A stretch of 64,000 bases of DNA. Origin: Blastocatellia bacterium. Its GTDB lineage: Bacteria; Acidobacteriota; Blastocatellia; UBA7656; JADIYM01. The position numbers and the translations under genes are program-made. Of this stretch, positions 47,123 to 56,930 are shown piece by piece. The number at the start of each line of letters is the position of its first letter. Positions within the stretch are counted from its first letter, which is position 1. The notes beneath the pieces are model-generated. The model was not told the origin of the DNA and searched no databases. It saw only the letters and a list, made by a program, of their open reading frames with translations. The stretch is taken from contig JAJTWZ010000019.1 of NCBI GenBank assembly GCA_021463145.1, positions 1 through 64,000 on the forward strand, written 5' to 3'.

Positions 47123-48013
47123 TCAGCCGAGGTGCCCCATCCGGCCGCTGCGGTAGTCCGCGAGCGCCTGCCGGATCTCGTCGACGGTGTTCATCACGAA
47201 CGGGCCGTGTCCGACGATGGGCTCGTCAATGGGATCGCCTGAAAGCACGAGCGCCGTCGTGTCGTGCTCGACGTCGAGAATGACGAAATTCCCGGTGCGT
47301 TCGAACACGCCGACTTCAGCCGGACCGATGGCGCCGCCGCCGTCGACGTGCACCGCGCCGTCGAGTACGGCGAGCAGCACCGTGTGTCCGTCCGGCACCG
47401 GCAGCTCGACGTGGTGGCCGGCCCGCAAACGAACGTCCCAGACGTCCATCGGCGTGAACGTCTGCGCCGGCCCGATCGCGCCGTCGAACGCACCGGCGAT
47501 GACGCGAACGGTGCCGCGACCGTCGGGCAGGTCGACGGCCGGGATGTCGGCATCGAGAATCGACTGGTAGCGCGGCGACTTCATCTTGTCCTTCGCCGGC
47601 AGGTTTACCCAGAGCTGCACCATGTGGAAGCGGCCACCGTCGCGCGCGAAATCTCGGCCGTGGAACTCTTCGTGCACGATGCCCGACGCAGCCGTCATCC
47701 ACTGCACGTCGCCGGGTCCGATGCGTCCGCCGCCGCCCGACGAGTCCCGGTGCTCGACCACGCCGTCGTAGACGATCGTGACGGTTTCGAAACCACGGTG
47801 CGGATGCTCGCCGACGCCTAGACGCCGCGTCGTCGGTGGAAAGTCGCGTGGACCGGCGTAGTCGAAGAGCAGGAACGGACTCAGTTCGGCGCCGCCATCC
47901 GAATACGCGAAGAGCGTGCGGACCGGGAATCCGTCGCCGACCCAGTGCTGCTCGGTGTTGCGATGGACGTGCGCGAGGGAACGAACGGATCGTGAGCTGT
48001 CGGATGCGGACAT
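47123..48013 (-). CDS. Pirin family protein
   Basis: SPFLLFDYAGPRDFPPTTRRLGVGEHPHRGFETVTIVYDG...GDVQWMTAASGIVHEE. Confidence 0.9.
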   Translation of the reverse strand: MSASDSSRSVRSLAHVHRNTEQHWVGDGFPVRTLFAYSDGGAELSPFLLFDYAGPRDFPPTTRRLGVGEHPHRGFETVTIVYDGVVEHRDSSGGGGRIGPGDVQWMTAASGIVHEEFHGRDFARDGGRFHMVQLWVNLPAKDKMKSPRYQSILDADIPAVDLPDGRGTVRVIAGAFDGAIGPAQTFTPMDVWDVRLRAGHHVELPVPDGHTVLLAVLDGAVHVDGGGAIGPAEVGVFERTGNFVILDVEHDTTALVLSGDPIDEPIVGHGPFVMNTVDEIRQALADYRSGRMGHLG

Positions 48014-48042
48014 GGAGAAAGACTACTCCTCCCCCGCGCGCC

Positions 48043-48990
48043 CTACGAAGCCGCCGCTGTGGCAGCGAGACCCTTCACGGGAGTCCTCCACGCTGCACGC
48101 GTCGGCGACGTGCCGGTCGTCGCGGCGTCGAATGCGTCCTGCACACGCTTCGTGAGCGGGCCGCGCCCGCCGGCGCCGATCGGACGGTCATCGAACTCGC
48201 GGATCGGCGTGATCTCCGACGCGGTGCCCGTGAAGAACGCCTCGTCGGCCTCCCACAGGTCCTGCGGCGTCAGCGCACGCACCTCCGTCTCGATCCCGAG
48301 ATCCTCGGCGAGCCCGAGCACGGCGTCCCGCGTGATGCCCATGAGGATCGACGATCGTGCGTCGTTCGTGATGAACCGTCCGTCCCGCACGACGAAGAGG
48401 TTCTCAACGGCACCCTCGGCGACCGTGCCGTCCGTGTTGAGCAGCAGGGCCGAATCGAATCCACGCGCCATCGCCTCGCGGATCGCGAGCCGCGAGTTCA
48501 GGTACTGGCCGCATGCCTTCGCCGTCGACGGAATCATCGACGTGTGGATCTTCCGGTACGGCGACAGCGTCGCGCGAACGCCGTTCTCCTTCGTCACCGC
48601 ATTCACGTGGCCCATGTCAGCCAGAGCGAGAATTGCCACGTCGATCGGCGAATCCACCCGGATCCCGAGATGCTCGCTTCCCGACCAGACGAGCGGCCTG
48701 ATGTAGGCGTTGCGCATTCCGTTTGCCGCGACGACTTCGACCGTTGCGTCGATGAGCTGCTGTGGCGAGAACGGATGGAGCAGGTTGTAGGCTGCCGCGG
48801 ACGCGAAGAGCCGGTCGATGTGCTCGGGCAGCCGGAAGACCGCCGGACCCGATGGACCGTCGTAGCTGCGAATGCCCTCGAACACGCCAGTACCGTAGTG
48901 CAGGGCGTGCGCCGATACGTGAGTGGTGGCGTCCTTCCACGGGACGATGCGGCCGTTCAGCCAGACGTACTCCACTCCTTCGAATCCCAC
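48043..48990 (-). CDS. ilvE: Branched-chain amino acid aminotransferase
   Basis: HALHYGTGVFEGIRSY, GTVAEGAVENLFVVRDG, GITRDAVLGLAEDLGIE; GTG start at 48990. Confidence 0.9.
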   Translation of the reverse strand: MGFEGVEYVWLNGRIVPWKDATTHVSAHALHYGTGVFEGIRSYDGPSGPAVFRLPEHIDRLFASAAAYNLLHPFSPQQLIDATVEVVAANGMRNAYIRPLVWSGSEHLGIRVDSPIDVAILALADMGHVNAVTKENGVRATLSPYRKIHTSMIPSTAKACGQYLNSRLAIREAMARGFDSALLLNTDGTVAEGAVENLFVVRDGRFITNDARSSILMGITRDAVLGLAEDLGIETEVRALTPQDLWEADEAFFTGTASEITPIREFDDRPIGAGGRGPLTKRVQDAFDAATTGTSPTRAAWRTPVKGLAATAAAS

Positions 48991-49149
48991 GATCGATCCC
49001 TCCCGTGACTGGATTTGACGACTGCTGCCGTGCGCAAACCCGGCAACGTGCCAACCAAACATTCTATGGATCGAACACTCGAGCATGGAATGCCGAATGA
49101 AAGGAAGTTTCGTCCGTTCACTTAATAATGTAAGGTCAAGCTCGCCCAT

Positions 49150-49620
49150 ATGAACACGATCGACAAGCAGCTCGACACCATTGGATGGAAGATCCTCGCC
49201 GAACTGCAGGCGAATGCCCGCATATCGTTTGCCGAGCTCGGCCGCAGGGTGGGACTTACCACTCCCGCGGTCTCGGAAAGGGTAAAGCGCCTCGAGGAAT
49301 CGGGGGTGATCGCGGGCTACCGGACCGAGGTGGATCCATCTAAGGTCGGACTGCCGATATCGGCGTTCATCCGAATGAGCATCGTCGGCGACGTTTCGAA
49401 CGCCATAATCGCGCTCGTCCGCGAGTTGCCGGAGGTCGTCGAGTGCCACAAGGGCACCGGTGGCGACTCGTTCATCCTGAAGGTAACGGTGCGGTCAGTA
49501 TCGCACCTTGAAGCGCTCATCGACCGGCTTATTCCGTTCGGGACTACGTCCACGTCGATCGTGTTGTCGTCTCCCGTCGAACGTCGGACGATCGAGCACG
49601 GGGACGTTGCAGGGGATTGA
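49150..49620 (+). CDS. Lrp/AsnC family transcriptional regulator
   Basis: [49 protein letters not shown]; divergent from ilvE. Confidence 0.9.
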   Translation: MNTIDKQLDTIGWKILAELQANARISFAELGRRVGLTTPAVSERVKRLEESGVIAGYRTEVDPSKVGLPISAFIRMSIVGDVSNAIIALVRELPEVVECHKGTGGDSFILKVTVRSVSHLEALIDRLIPFGTTSTSIVLSSPVERRTIEHGDVAGD

Positions 49621-49928
49621 ATCCGCGTGTCCCCCGCTTGTATGCCGCACCGGCCACAGGCGGACATGTACTTGCACCGAAAACATAGAGCGCACTCGAT
49701 TTATCGTCGAATTGGCGCGTTGACGCTCTCATTGGGCCCTGGATTCGGGCGTGGAACCCGGTTTCACGCCGTTATCGGATGCCGAAACGCCAGGCTGTCT
49801 TCGCGTCGCCGTTCACGTCTCGTGCTCCGCAAAGCGTTGACCGGCATGGTGTTGCGGCCGGATTCGCCCTCCGGTTCCTGTTGCGGTTCTACTCGCGTTG
49901 ATCTCGAGAACAACTCGTACCTGAAACG

Positions 49929-49949
49929 AAAAACCCCACCATCTTGGGG
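49929..49949 (-). terminator. Rho-independent terminator for the leftward gene ending at 50029
   Basis: Minus strand CCCCA-AGATGG-TGGGG followed by TTTTT. Confidence 0.5.
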
Positions 49950-50028
49950 CCATGTTGGTCGAGCACCGCTCTATCTTGTACACGGCTACGGGTTCGCCCA
50001 AACTCCACCGTGACCTGCAGGGACAACC

Positions 50029-50634
50029 CTACGCCTTGTCGTATGCCTCGCGCAGCCAGCCGATGAGTTCGGCGTCGACTTCGTCCACCGTCTCGAGCCG
50101 TACCCGGTGCGAGACCATCGCGTTCCAACTACCGGCCTTCTCGAGCCGGCCCGACGGTTCCACTCCCTTGAGCTGGATTCCGATGTCGAAGCGCGTAGCC
50201 GTCGACGGATGCAGACACGCGAACTGCTTCGACCGGCGAAGGCTTACGTACGCCTGCTTCGGTGCGAGCTCGACGTCCTTGCCGAAGCCATTGATCGCTT
50301 TCATGAGCTTGTCGTAGATCGGCCGCAGATCCGCCTTCTTCCCGGCGAAAAGACCGTCGACGGCGCTGCCACCCCCAGCGGCCGATACCCGCTTGGCCGC
50401 AGGAGCGGGCTTGCCCGTCGCCGACGCCATCGAGGGGTGGCCCTTCATGCCGTGCACGATCGCGTTTGCGTATCCGTGACCGATGCCGTGCTCGCTCTTC
50501 AGGTAGTTGACGATTTCGCCGTGCTTCTCCTTGCCGCAGCCTCGCGCGATCGCGATCCACTGGGCGAGCGACTTGCCGGTCTTCGCCTCGAGGTTCTTCA
50601 TCATCGTCGCCATCTGTTCGTCAGGGCTTGCCAT
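50029..50634 (-). CDS. DUF4287 / DUF5655-like protein
   Basis: KNLEAKTGKSLAQWIAIARGCGKEKHGEIVNYLKSEHGIGHGYANAIVH; C-terminal domain KKADLRPIYDKLMKAINGFGKDVELAPKQAYVSLRRSKQFACL. Confidence 0.7.
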   Translation of the reverse strand: MASPDEQMATMMKNLEAKTGKSLAQWIAIARGCGKEKHGEIVNYLKSEHGIGHGYANAIVHGMKGHPSMASATGKPAPAAKRVSAAGGGSAVDGLFAGKKADLRPIYDKLMKAINGFGKDVELAPKQAYVSLRRSKQFACLHPSTATRFDIGIQLKGVEPSGRLEKAGSWNAMVSHRVRLETVDEVDAELIGWLREAYDKA

Positions 50635-50675
50635 TGCGGTTCTCCTCGTTCGTTCGTATGCGGCGCGTCCGATCC

Positions 50676-51131
50676 TCAGCCGGCCTTCGACGTATGGAAG
50701 TCTGCGAATGACACGAGCGTATCGCGCCATCCACGCTCGCAGCCCTCGTAGAAGGCGTCGGCGACGGGGTCGGCGGGAAACCCGCTCTGACGCACCGTGA
50801 GCCTGGAGCCGCCGTCGTTGGGCTCGACGGTGAACTCGGTCGTGAAATCGGCCTCGAACGGAAGCGGCCCCGTCCGGGCAAAGTAGCGGTACTCGCCAAG
50901 CACGAGCCGCGTCGGCGGCTCCGCAACGAGAATGCGCGCGGACGTAACATAGTCCGGCGCGTCCTCGTCATCACCCCACGTCGCAACCCAAAGGCCGTCC
51001 CGACGCGCGTCGACGATTGCCGATGCGGCGAGCCACCATGTCCGGATCGCACTCGGCGTCACGAGCGACGCGTAGACGCACTCGGGGGAGGCCTCGACGT
51101 CGATCGAATTGACGTGCGATCGGGTGGACAT
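50676..51131 (-). CDS. SRPBCC/AHSA1-like family protein
   Basis: VEASPECVYASLVTPSAIRTWW...FTTEFTVEPNDGGSRLTVRQSGFP. Confidence 0.75.
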   Translation of the reverse strand: MSTRSHVNSIDVEASPECVYASLVTPSAIRTWWLAASAIVDARRDGLWVATWGDDEDAPDYVTSARILVAEPPTRLVLGEYRYFARTGPLPFEADFTTEFTVEPNDGGSRLTVRQSGFPADPVADAFYEGCERGWRDTLVSFADFHTSKAG

Positions 51132-51179
51132 GGATTTTCGTCCCCAGCGAGGGAGCCAAGGCCTCTTCGAGGTGGAGAA

Positions 51180-51608
51180 TCAGGGCTCGGCGGCGAACTC
51201 CGTGTACTTTCGCGCAGAACCCTGCGCCTTCGCAACCGGATACTTTTGCTCGTTGAGCAGCAGCTTCTCCATGAAGGCGGCTCCGAGGTCGATGTCGTGG
51301 TCGTGCGCGATCAGCAGCACCCAGTAGAGCACGTCGGAAAGCTCGTGCCCGAGGGCCTCGCGATTCTTCTCGAGATGCGCAGCCAGCTCGTCGCCGTTTC
51401 GCCACTGCATCAACTCGAGCACTTCGGCGGCCTCGAGCGCAAGCGACACCGCCGTGTCTTTCGGCGTGTGGAACTGTCTCCAGTCCCGCGCGTCGCGAAA
51501 AGCCAGAACCGCGGCCGTGAGCGCCCGGATCGAGTCGTTCTCCCGCGCCGGCCCGCCCGCCGCACCATTCAGTTCTACCACCTCGCCACTCACGAGCCGG
51601 GCTCCCAC
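51180..51608 (-). CDS. MazG-like nucleotide pyrophosphohydrolase
   Basis: LALEAAEVLELMQW...EALGHELSDVLYWVLLIAHDHDIDL (ExxE...ExxD pattern). Confidence 0.8.
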   Translation of the reverse strand: MGARLVSGEVVELNGAAGGPARENDSIRALTAAVLAFRDARDWRQFHTPKDTAVSLALEAAEVLELMQWRNGDELAAHLEKNREALGHELSDVLYWVLLIAHDHDIDLGAAFMEKLLLNEQKYPVAKAQGSARKYTEFAAEP

Positions 51609-54007
51609 GCCAGCGCGACGAGCTGCACCGCGATGTTTGTCTTCTTCGGTTTGACGACGACGGTCTCGAGCTCGGCCGCCGTCGCCTCGGCAACGGCAGT
51701 CAACTGCGCGATGTCGGACTGAAGCGCGGATTCCAGTTCGGCGAGCTGCTCGTTCACTGCGGCGAGGTCGGCATTGGCCCGGTCCACGTCGTTCGATTCT
51801 CGCGAAGCTCGCGAGAACGACCTGGAAGCCGTGCCGGCCCTCGAAATCAAAGAGCCCCTGGATCCGAACAGCGAACCGAAGATCGCACCTCCGACCGAGA
51901 GCGCCGTGTCGAGCTTCGAAGCGCGGCTCTGCTCGGTCTGGCGCTGCAGCGCCTGCTCGGAACGCCGGCGCCGCTCCTCGAGGACCGCGACCTTCGGCGC
52001 GTACTTCGCGCGAAGCTTGTCGACCTTTGCGTCGCGGTCCTCGCGCGCGACCTGTGCGAGACGGATCCGGAAATCACGTTCCGACTCGCCGACGCCCGAG
52101 CAAATGCCGAGCGCAGAGTTGCAGAAGAGGTCGAGCGTGGCGTTCGCGCTGAGCCACGTGACGTACTCCTTCGACCACTTCGCGTAACTCTTCCCCTTGC
52201 CAGCCAGTCCAGGCAACGCTCCGAACGTGGCGCCATCAACAGGCTCGCGTTCGAGATCGGATATGGCAACCCCGGCTTCGCGGCCTTCGTGCCAGTCGAC
52301 GGGCACCGGGCCGTCGGTGACCGCGCTCAGGTGCGTGAACGTGCGCATCGTGTCGACACCGCGCTTCGCGTCGACGAACTGTACGTTGGCGCACGCAAGG
52401 ACGGCCGGCGAGTACGCGATGCCGGCCGCGGACGGCGCCGCCGGCAGGAAGTACTCCGCAACGTCCGGCTCGACCATCGGACGCGCGGCGGACGGGGCGA
52501 CCGGAGCGGGTGCGGCGGATGCCGCTGCGGGCGCGCCCGATACTGCCGGCACGGCCGTCGACGATGGCGACGCAGCGGCTGTCGCGGCACCTCCCTCTGT
52601 AGCCGAAGCGAGCTGGCGGATTTCCTGCCGCGTGAGCGGCCCGCGCAGATACGAAAGCGTCCACCTCGTCTTGAAGGTCACCGGCGCGCTCTCGTGCACG
52701 TTGTGGAGCAGGAATACGCGCTTACCGAGGGAAGCGAGCGTCTGTTCCATGGCACCGCGGTCGAATCCGCCGCCGGCCGACGCGCTCGCGCCTTCGAGCC
52801 CCTCCAGAACGCGGGCCTTGTCGCGTTCGGTCTGGAGCCTTCCAATGAACCAGGTGCCCGTGTTCGACAATCCCTTGTAGTCGATGTCCACTGGATTCTG
52901 CGTCGCAAGGACGATGCCAACGCCGAACGCGCGCGCTTGTTTGAGCAGCGTCAGGAGCGGCCGCTTCGAAGGCGGCTCACCCGTTGGCGGGAAGTAGCCG
53001 AATATCTCGTCCATGTAGACGAGCGCGCGCAAACTCGACGTTCCCTTCTGCGCTCGCGTCCAGGCGAGCACGGTGCCGAGCAGCAGCGACACGAAGAACA
53101 TCCGCTCGGCATCGTCCAGATGCGCGATCGTGAAGATGGCGATGCGCGGCTTTCCCGACTCCGAATACAGAATCCGGTCGATGTCGAGCGAGGTTCCCTT
53201 GAGCCACGGCTGGAAGTTCGGCGACGCGAAGAGGCTGTTGATGGCGCTCGCAAGCTCGAACCGCTCGCTCGCCGGGTAGAACGCGTCGACGCCGAGCACG
53301 CCGATCTGTTCGAACGGCGGCTTCTGGACCGCAACTATCAGCGCTCCGGCATCCAGACTGCGCCCGGTTGTCCACGCTTCCGCGAAGATGGTCGACAGGA
53401 GGATGTGATCGCGGCTCTTCACCGGATCCGCGTCGCGGCCGAGCAAACCGAGCAGCGCCGTGACCGTCGACGAAATCTGGTCGCGGAAGAGATCCTCGTC
53501 TCCGCGCATCGCTTCAGGCGGCGCGGCGAACGAACCGAGAATGTTCACCGGCGTTCCGGCGCTCGATCCCGGCGTGTAGATCGCGAAGTCGGCCGCCGCG
53601 CGCATTCGACGGATTCGCTCCCCGTCCTGCCCCCAGTCCGAAATGCCTTTCGACCAGAACTCCGCCTGCTGCTTCGCATAGTCGTCGGGCGACACGCCCG
53701 CGGTGCGCGCATCGTCCTCGTTGATCCAGGGACGGAACTCCTCGGGCCGAAAATCGGGAAACTGGAGCAGGATGTTGCCGATGTCGCCCTTGGGGTCGAT
53801 CACGATCGCGGGAATGCCGTCGATCGCCGCTTCTTCGAGGAGCCCGATGCAGAGTCCCGTCTTGCCGCTGCCGGTCATGCCTATGCAGACAGCGTGCGTG
53901 GTCAGATCCTTCGAGTCGTAAAGCAGAGGCACATCGGCCGTCGCGCCAGTTGCGAGGTCGGTCTGACGGCCCAGGTAGAAAACTCCGAGCTTCTCGTAGT
54001 CGGTCAT
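51590..54007 (-). CDS. HerA/DUF853-like P-loop ATPase
   Basis: Walker A CIGMTGSGKTGL, Walker B ALVYMDEIFGYF, LLKQARAFGVGIVLATQNPVDIDYKGLSNTGTWFIGRLQT. Confidence 0.85.
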   Translation of the reverse strand: MTDYEKLGVFYLGRQTDLATGATADVPLLYDSKDLTTHAVCIGMTGSGKTGLCIGLLEEAAIDGIPAIVIDPKGDIGNILLQFPDFRPEEFRPWINEDDARTAGVSPDDYAKQQAEFWSKGISDWGQDGERIRRMRAAADFAIYTPGSSAGTPVNILGSFAAPPEAMRGDEDLFRDQISSTVTALLGLLGRDADPVKSRDHILLSTIFAEAWTTGRSLDAGALIVAVQKPPFEQIGVLGVDAFYPASERFELASAINSLFASPNFQPWLKGTSLDIDRILYSESGKPRIAIFTIAHLDDAERMFFVSLLLGTVLAWTRAQKGTSSLRALVYMDEIFGYFPPTGEPPSKRPLLTLLKQARAFGVGIVLATQNPVDIDYKGLSNTGTWFIGRLQTERDKARVLEGLEGASASAGGGFDRGAMEQTLASLGKRVFLLHNVHESAPVTFKTRWTLSYLRGPLTRQEIRQLASATEGGAATAAASPSSTAVPAVSGAPAAASAAPAPVAPSAARPMVEPDVAEYFLPAAPSAAGIAYSPAVLACANVQFVDAKRGVDTMRTFTHLSAVTDGPVPVDWHEGREAGVAISDLEREPVDGATFGALPGLAGKGKSYAKWSKEYVTWLSANATLDLFCNSALGICSGVGESERDFRIRLAQVAREDRDAKVDKLRAKYAPKVAVLEERRRRSEQALQRQTEQSRASKLDTALSVGGAIFGSLFGSRGSLISRAGTASRSFSRASRESNDVDRANADLAAVNEQLAELESALQSDIAQLTAVAEATAAELETVVVKPKKTNIAVQLVALAWEPGS

Positions 54008-54684
54008 GCTGTTTCGTCCTGACTGTACTGAGCTCCCGTCAACTCACCACGAAGTCGATCGAGAAACTCCCGAAGAAAAGCCGTTCGACGAGCAGCTTCG
54101 GCGCGGCCCGCGCTCGTCTTCATCGTTGCCTCGAGAGTGAGCAGTTTCGAATAGAAATGATCCACGGTGAACCGCGCATCGTCCGGCGCGCGCTCTCTGC
54201 AGAACGGATCGCCAGGATCGTAAAGGGCACGGCCGAGCGCGCCGCCGAGTGAAAGACAGCGTGCAAGACCGACGGCGCCGATCGCATCGAGCCGGTCGGC
54301 ATCCTGCACTACAGCGGCCTCGATGGTTCGAACCGGAATGCCGGCCGTGAAGCTGTGGGCCTCGATCGCGTGCGCGATCGCGTCGAGCGGGGACGGCGGA
54401 TAGCCCCAGTCGGCCAGCATCCGGACCGCCCTCTCCGCCGACATGCTCGATGCGCGGCCGCGGTCGGGCGAGTCCTTCGGCACCCAGACGCAGTCGTGAA
54501 GCCAGGCAGCCGGGACTACCACCTCCATTTCGGCGCCTTCCATAGTCGCGAGACTTCGCGCGGAGGTCGCGACGCGCCGCAGATGCTCGACATCGTGCGC
54601 CGTATCGGCTGCCTGGCCTGAGCACCACGCCGCGAAACGTTCCTCCCACTGTTCGAGCGAATCCGGCGACACGCACGCTCTCAC
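54004..54684 (-). CDS. HD-domain phosphohydrolase
   Basis: DTAHDVEHLRRV...AAWLHDCVW...VVQDADRLDAIGAVGLAR; ATGA overlap with the HerA-like gene. Confidence 0.8.
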   Translation of the reverse strand: MRACVSPDSLEQWEERFAAWCSGQAADTAHDVEHLRRVATSARSLATMEGAEMEVVVPAAWLHDCVWVPKDSPDRGRASSMSAERAVRMLADWGYPPSPLDAIAHAIEAHSFTAGIPVRTIEAAVVQDADRLDAIGAVGLARCLSLGGALGRALYDPGDPFCRERAPDDARFTVDHFYSKLLTLEATMKTSAGRAEAARRTAFLREFLDRLRGELTGAQYSQDETA

Positions 54685-54685
54685 G

Positions 54686-55285
54686 TCAATCGTCCTCCCG
54701 ATTCGGATCGAACGTCGGCTCGTTGTCCTGGTCGTATCCACGACGCCGAACCACGCCGACGATCGCTCCGAAGATGCAGCCCACGACGACGACGAACGCG
54801 ACGAGTCCAAAGACGAACTTGGCGCGAGTGGCCGTTCCGAGGATGGTTATCGCGCCGGCGCTCACGCCGGGGTAAGCGGCGATCAGCCGCGACAGGGTTA
54901 GGTTCTCGACACACTCGGCCGCGAACACGCCGATCGGCACGGCCGCAAGACCCCTCCACGCTAGACTCGTCCCGAATCTCTCGACGCAGAAGAGGATGAC
55001 GATGGATAGAACCGCCGCCGCAAGCGCCGCGTGAATCAGATCCAGATTCTGGAAAGCGGCGTACTCGGTTCGCCCATCCGGCCCGAGCCTGTCGAGCACG
55101 GAAGTGACGTCGATTGCGGCAGTGACTGGCTGCTCTTCGATCAGAACGTCCGGCGCTACGCGCTGGGCGACGGCCTCGTAACGGCTTCCGAACAGAAAAA
55201 GCGAGAATCCGAGCCACCCCGCCACCGAGAGCGCCAGCATCCATCCTGCCATCCATCGTCGCATTCGGTGCTCCCCCTCCCCCAC
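54686..55285 (-). CDS. Membrane protein, hypothetical
   Basis: About four TM segments; 199 aa; immediately upstream of the HD gene. Confidence 0.55.
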   Translation of the reverse strand: MGEGEHRMRRWMAGWMLALSVAGWLGFSLFLFGSRYEAVAQRVAPDVLIEEQPVTAAIDVTSVLDRLGPDGRTEYAAFQNLDLIHAALAAAVLSIVILFCVERFGTSLAWRGLAAVPIGVFAAECVENLTLSRLIAAYPGVSAGAITILGTATRAKFVFGLVAFVVVVGCIFGAIVGVVRRRGYDQDNEPTFDPNREDD

Positions 55286-55296
55286 GTCGATCTTCG

Positions 55297-56781
55297 TCAG
55301 TTTCCTTCGCGGACGAGCCGGCGGAGGATGACCCGCAGCTGTCGCTGGCGCGCTTCGGCCGACCAGGTGTGGTTCGACGGATACTCCACGTCGAGTTGCC
55401 GCTCTGCGCGTTCGTTCAGCGTCGCAAGCTCGAGCGGAAGCAGCGAACTCACGAGTTCGTCGGTCTCGGCCTCGTAAGCGCGCATGACGGTTAGTTCGGC
55501 CACGGCCCGCCTTTCGATCTCGGCCTCGAATTCCGGATTTGCGCCACGCGTGAGGACGTCCGCGCCGGCCGCCCTGGCGCGGAACTCGACCGGCGCTTCG
55601 AGGTCGGCCTTCAGCAGCGACATCAGGAACGCCGGTGGACTCTTGAGCTTCTTGTGATCTATCGATGCCCGGAAATACTCGACAATGCGGCTCGCGCGAT
55701 CCAGTTGCTCGCGATCCAGCGCGCGTGCGTGCTTGCGCGCGACGGCCGGGTGAACGCCAGCAGCGATCAGCCCGTCGCCGAACCGGTGCGCTTCATCTTC
55801 AGAGATCTCGCCGTCCGCGGCCTCGCCCTCGAGGTCGTCGAGTTCCGGAAGCGCAAGCTGAGCCTTTGCCCTGCGCTCGATCTCGTTGAGGAAGGCCTTG
55901 CTGTGGTGGAAGACGATCTTGTAGCGCTTCGCGCCGAGGCCGGCCGCCCGCTCGATGGCCCAGTCGCGAATGTATCCCTCGCGCGTCAACTCGTCGAGCG
56001 AGGGTCCGAGTTGCTTCCGGATGTCTGCCGGAAACTGTTCGACCTTGATGTCGAGGATCTTCGCGAGGTCTTCGTAGAGTTTCTCGAACTTCCCGGTGCG
56101 GCGCGAAGCGAACAACCACACCTGGAGCAACGGCACGAGGGCGCGGCTGATTTCGTTGCGGAGGCGCGAATACTTCTCGTAGTCGATCAGAAGCAGGTAA
56201 CCGTTCTTGAAGTTCTCGATCTGCCAACTGGAAAGCCAGATGCAATGACGCCGCGCCGTCGTCCCGTCCTCGAGTTCTTCGCCCTTGAGCAGCACCCGGT
56301 CGAAGACGCGAAAGACGTCCTTCGACCACTGCTTCTTTCCCGCGTTCCAGATCGCCGACTCGCTGACGATAGTCGTCGTGGCAAGCCGAAGGAGCTGGTT
56401 CTCGAGATCCTCGTAATTGTCGCCACTCAGGGTCTTGCCCTGCCGGCGTAGCAACTCGGCCGGCGACAATTCGAGCATCGACGGAATGCGGGCGCCTCGG
56501 GAGACGGCTTCGGAGACGAACGACAGGATCGAGAAGTAACAATCCTGATCGGACGTGCGCGGAAAGCCGAACTTTTTCGACGCGATGATGGTAGCCGAAA
56601 CGTCGATCATCTCGCCGCCAATAGTTCTCTTGAGGGTGATGGTCCGCTCGGTCGACTTGTCGCGTGGAATGCCGCCGCGGACGCTGAAGAAACCCAGCGT
56701 CGCGAGGCTTTTCTCAACCCGAATTCGTTCCGGCCCGTTTCCGGCTCGAGGTGCGGCGGTGCCCGTCTTTCTGCGTGGCAT
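55297..56781 (-). CDS. RepA-like plasmid replication initiator
   Basis: Initiator-like sequence (GFPRTSDQDCYFSILSFV, QIENFKNGYLLLIDYEKYSRLRNEISRALVPLLQVWLFASRRTGKFEKLYEDLAKIL) adjacent to an iteron array. Confidence 0.7.
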   Translation of the reverse strand: MPRRKTGTAAPRAGNGPERIRVEKSLATLGFFSVRGGIPRDKSTERTITLKRTIGGEMIDVSATIIASKKFGFPRTSDQDCYFSILSFVSEAVSRGARIPSMLELSPAELLRRQGKTLSGDNYEDLENQLLRLATTTIVSESAIWNAGKKQWSKDVFRVFDRVLLKGEELEDGTTARRHCIWLSSWQIENFKNGYLLLIDYEKYSRLRNEISRALVPLLQVWLFASRRTGKFEKLYEDLAKILDIKVEQFPADIRKQLGPSLDELTREGYIRDWAIERAAGLGAKRYKIVFHHSKAFLNEIERRAKAQLALPELDDLEGEAADGEISEDEAHRFGDGLIAAGVHPAVARKHARALDREQLDRASRIVEYFRASIDHKKLKSPPAFLMSLLKADLEAPVEFRARAAGADVLTRGANPEFEAEIERRAVAELTVMRAYEAETDELVSSLLPLELATLNERAERQLDVEYPSNHTWSAEARQRQLRVILRRLVREGN

Positions 56782-56854
56782 TCGTCACTCCATCGCCAAC
56801 AGTCTCGTCAACAACATCTGGAGGTCGGCGCCGATCACTACCACTTGTTGTTGT

Positions 56855-56870
56855 GCATGTCAGAACATGC
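56855..56870. promoter_or_regulatory. Inverted repeat GCATGT-CAGA-ACATGC upstream of the repA-like gene
   Basis: Perfect 6-bp arms, 74 bp upstream of the initiator start. Confidence 0.4.
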
Positions 56871-56930
56871 GTCTAAGAAAGATCAGAGTGTCCGCAGAAT
56901 ACGAACTGAAGCGGGAGATGGCAAGAAAAA

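Noticed and set aside
49900-50030. Possible tRNA or structured RNA near GAGCGGTGCTCGACC / GGGTTCGCCC
   Set aside because: No complete cloverleaf could be drawn and no CCA-proximal acceptor stem; only a terminator hairpin is supportable.
52289-54022. 577-aa plus-strand ORF opposite the HerA-like gene
   Set aside because: Antisense shadow; HerA motifs are on the minus strand.
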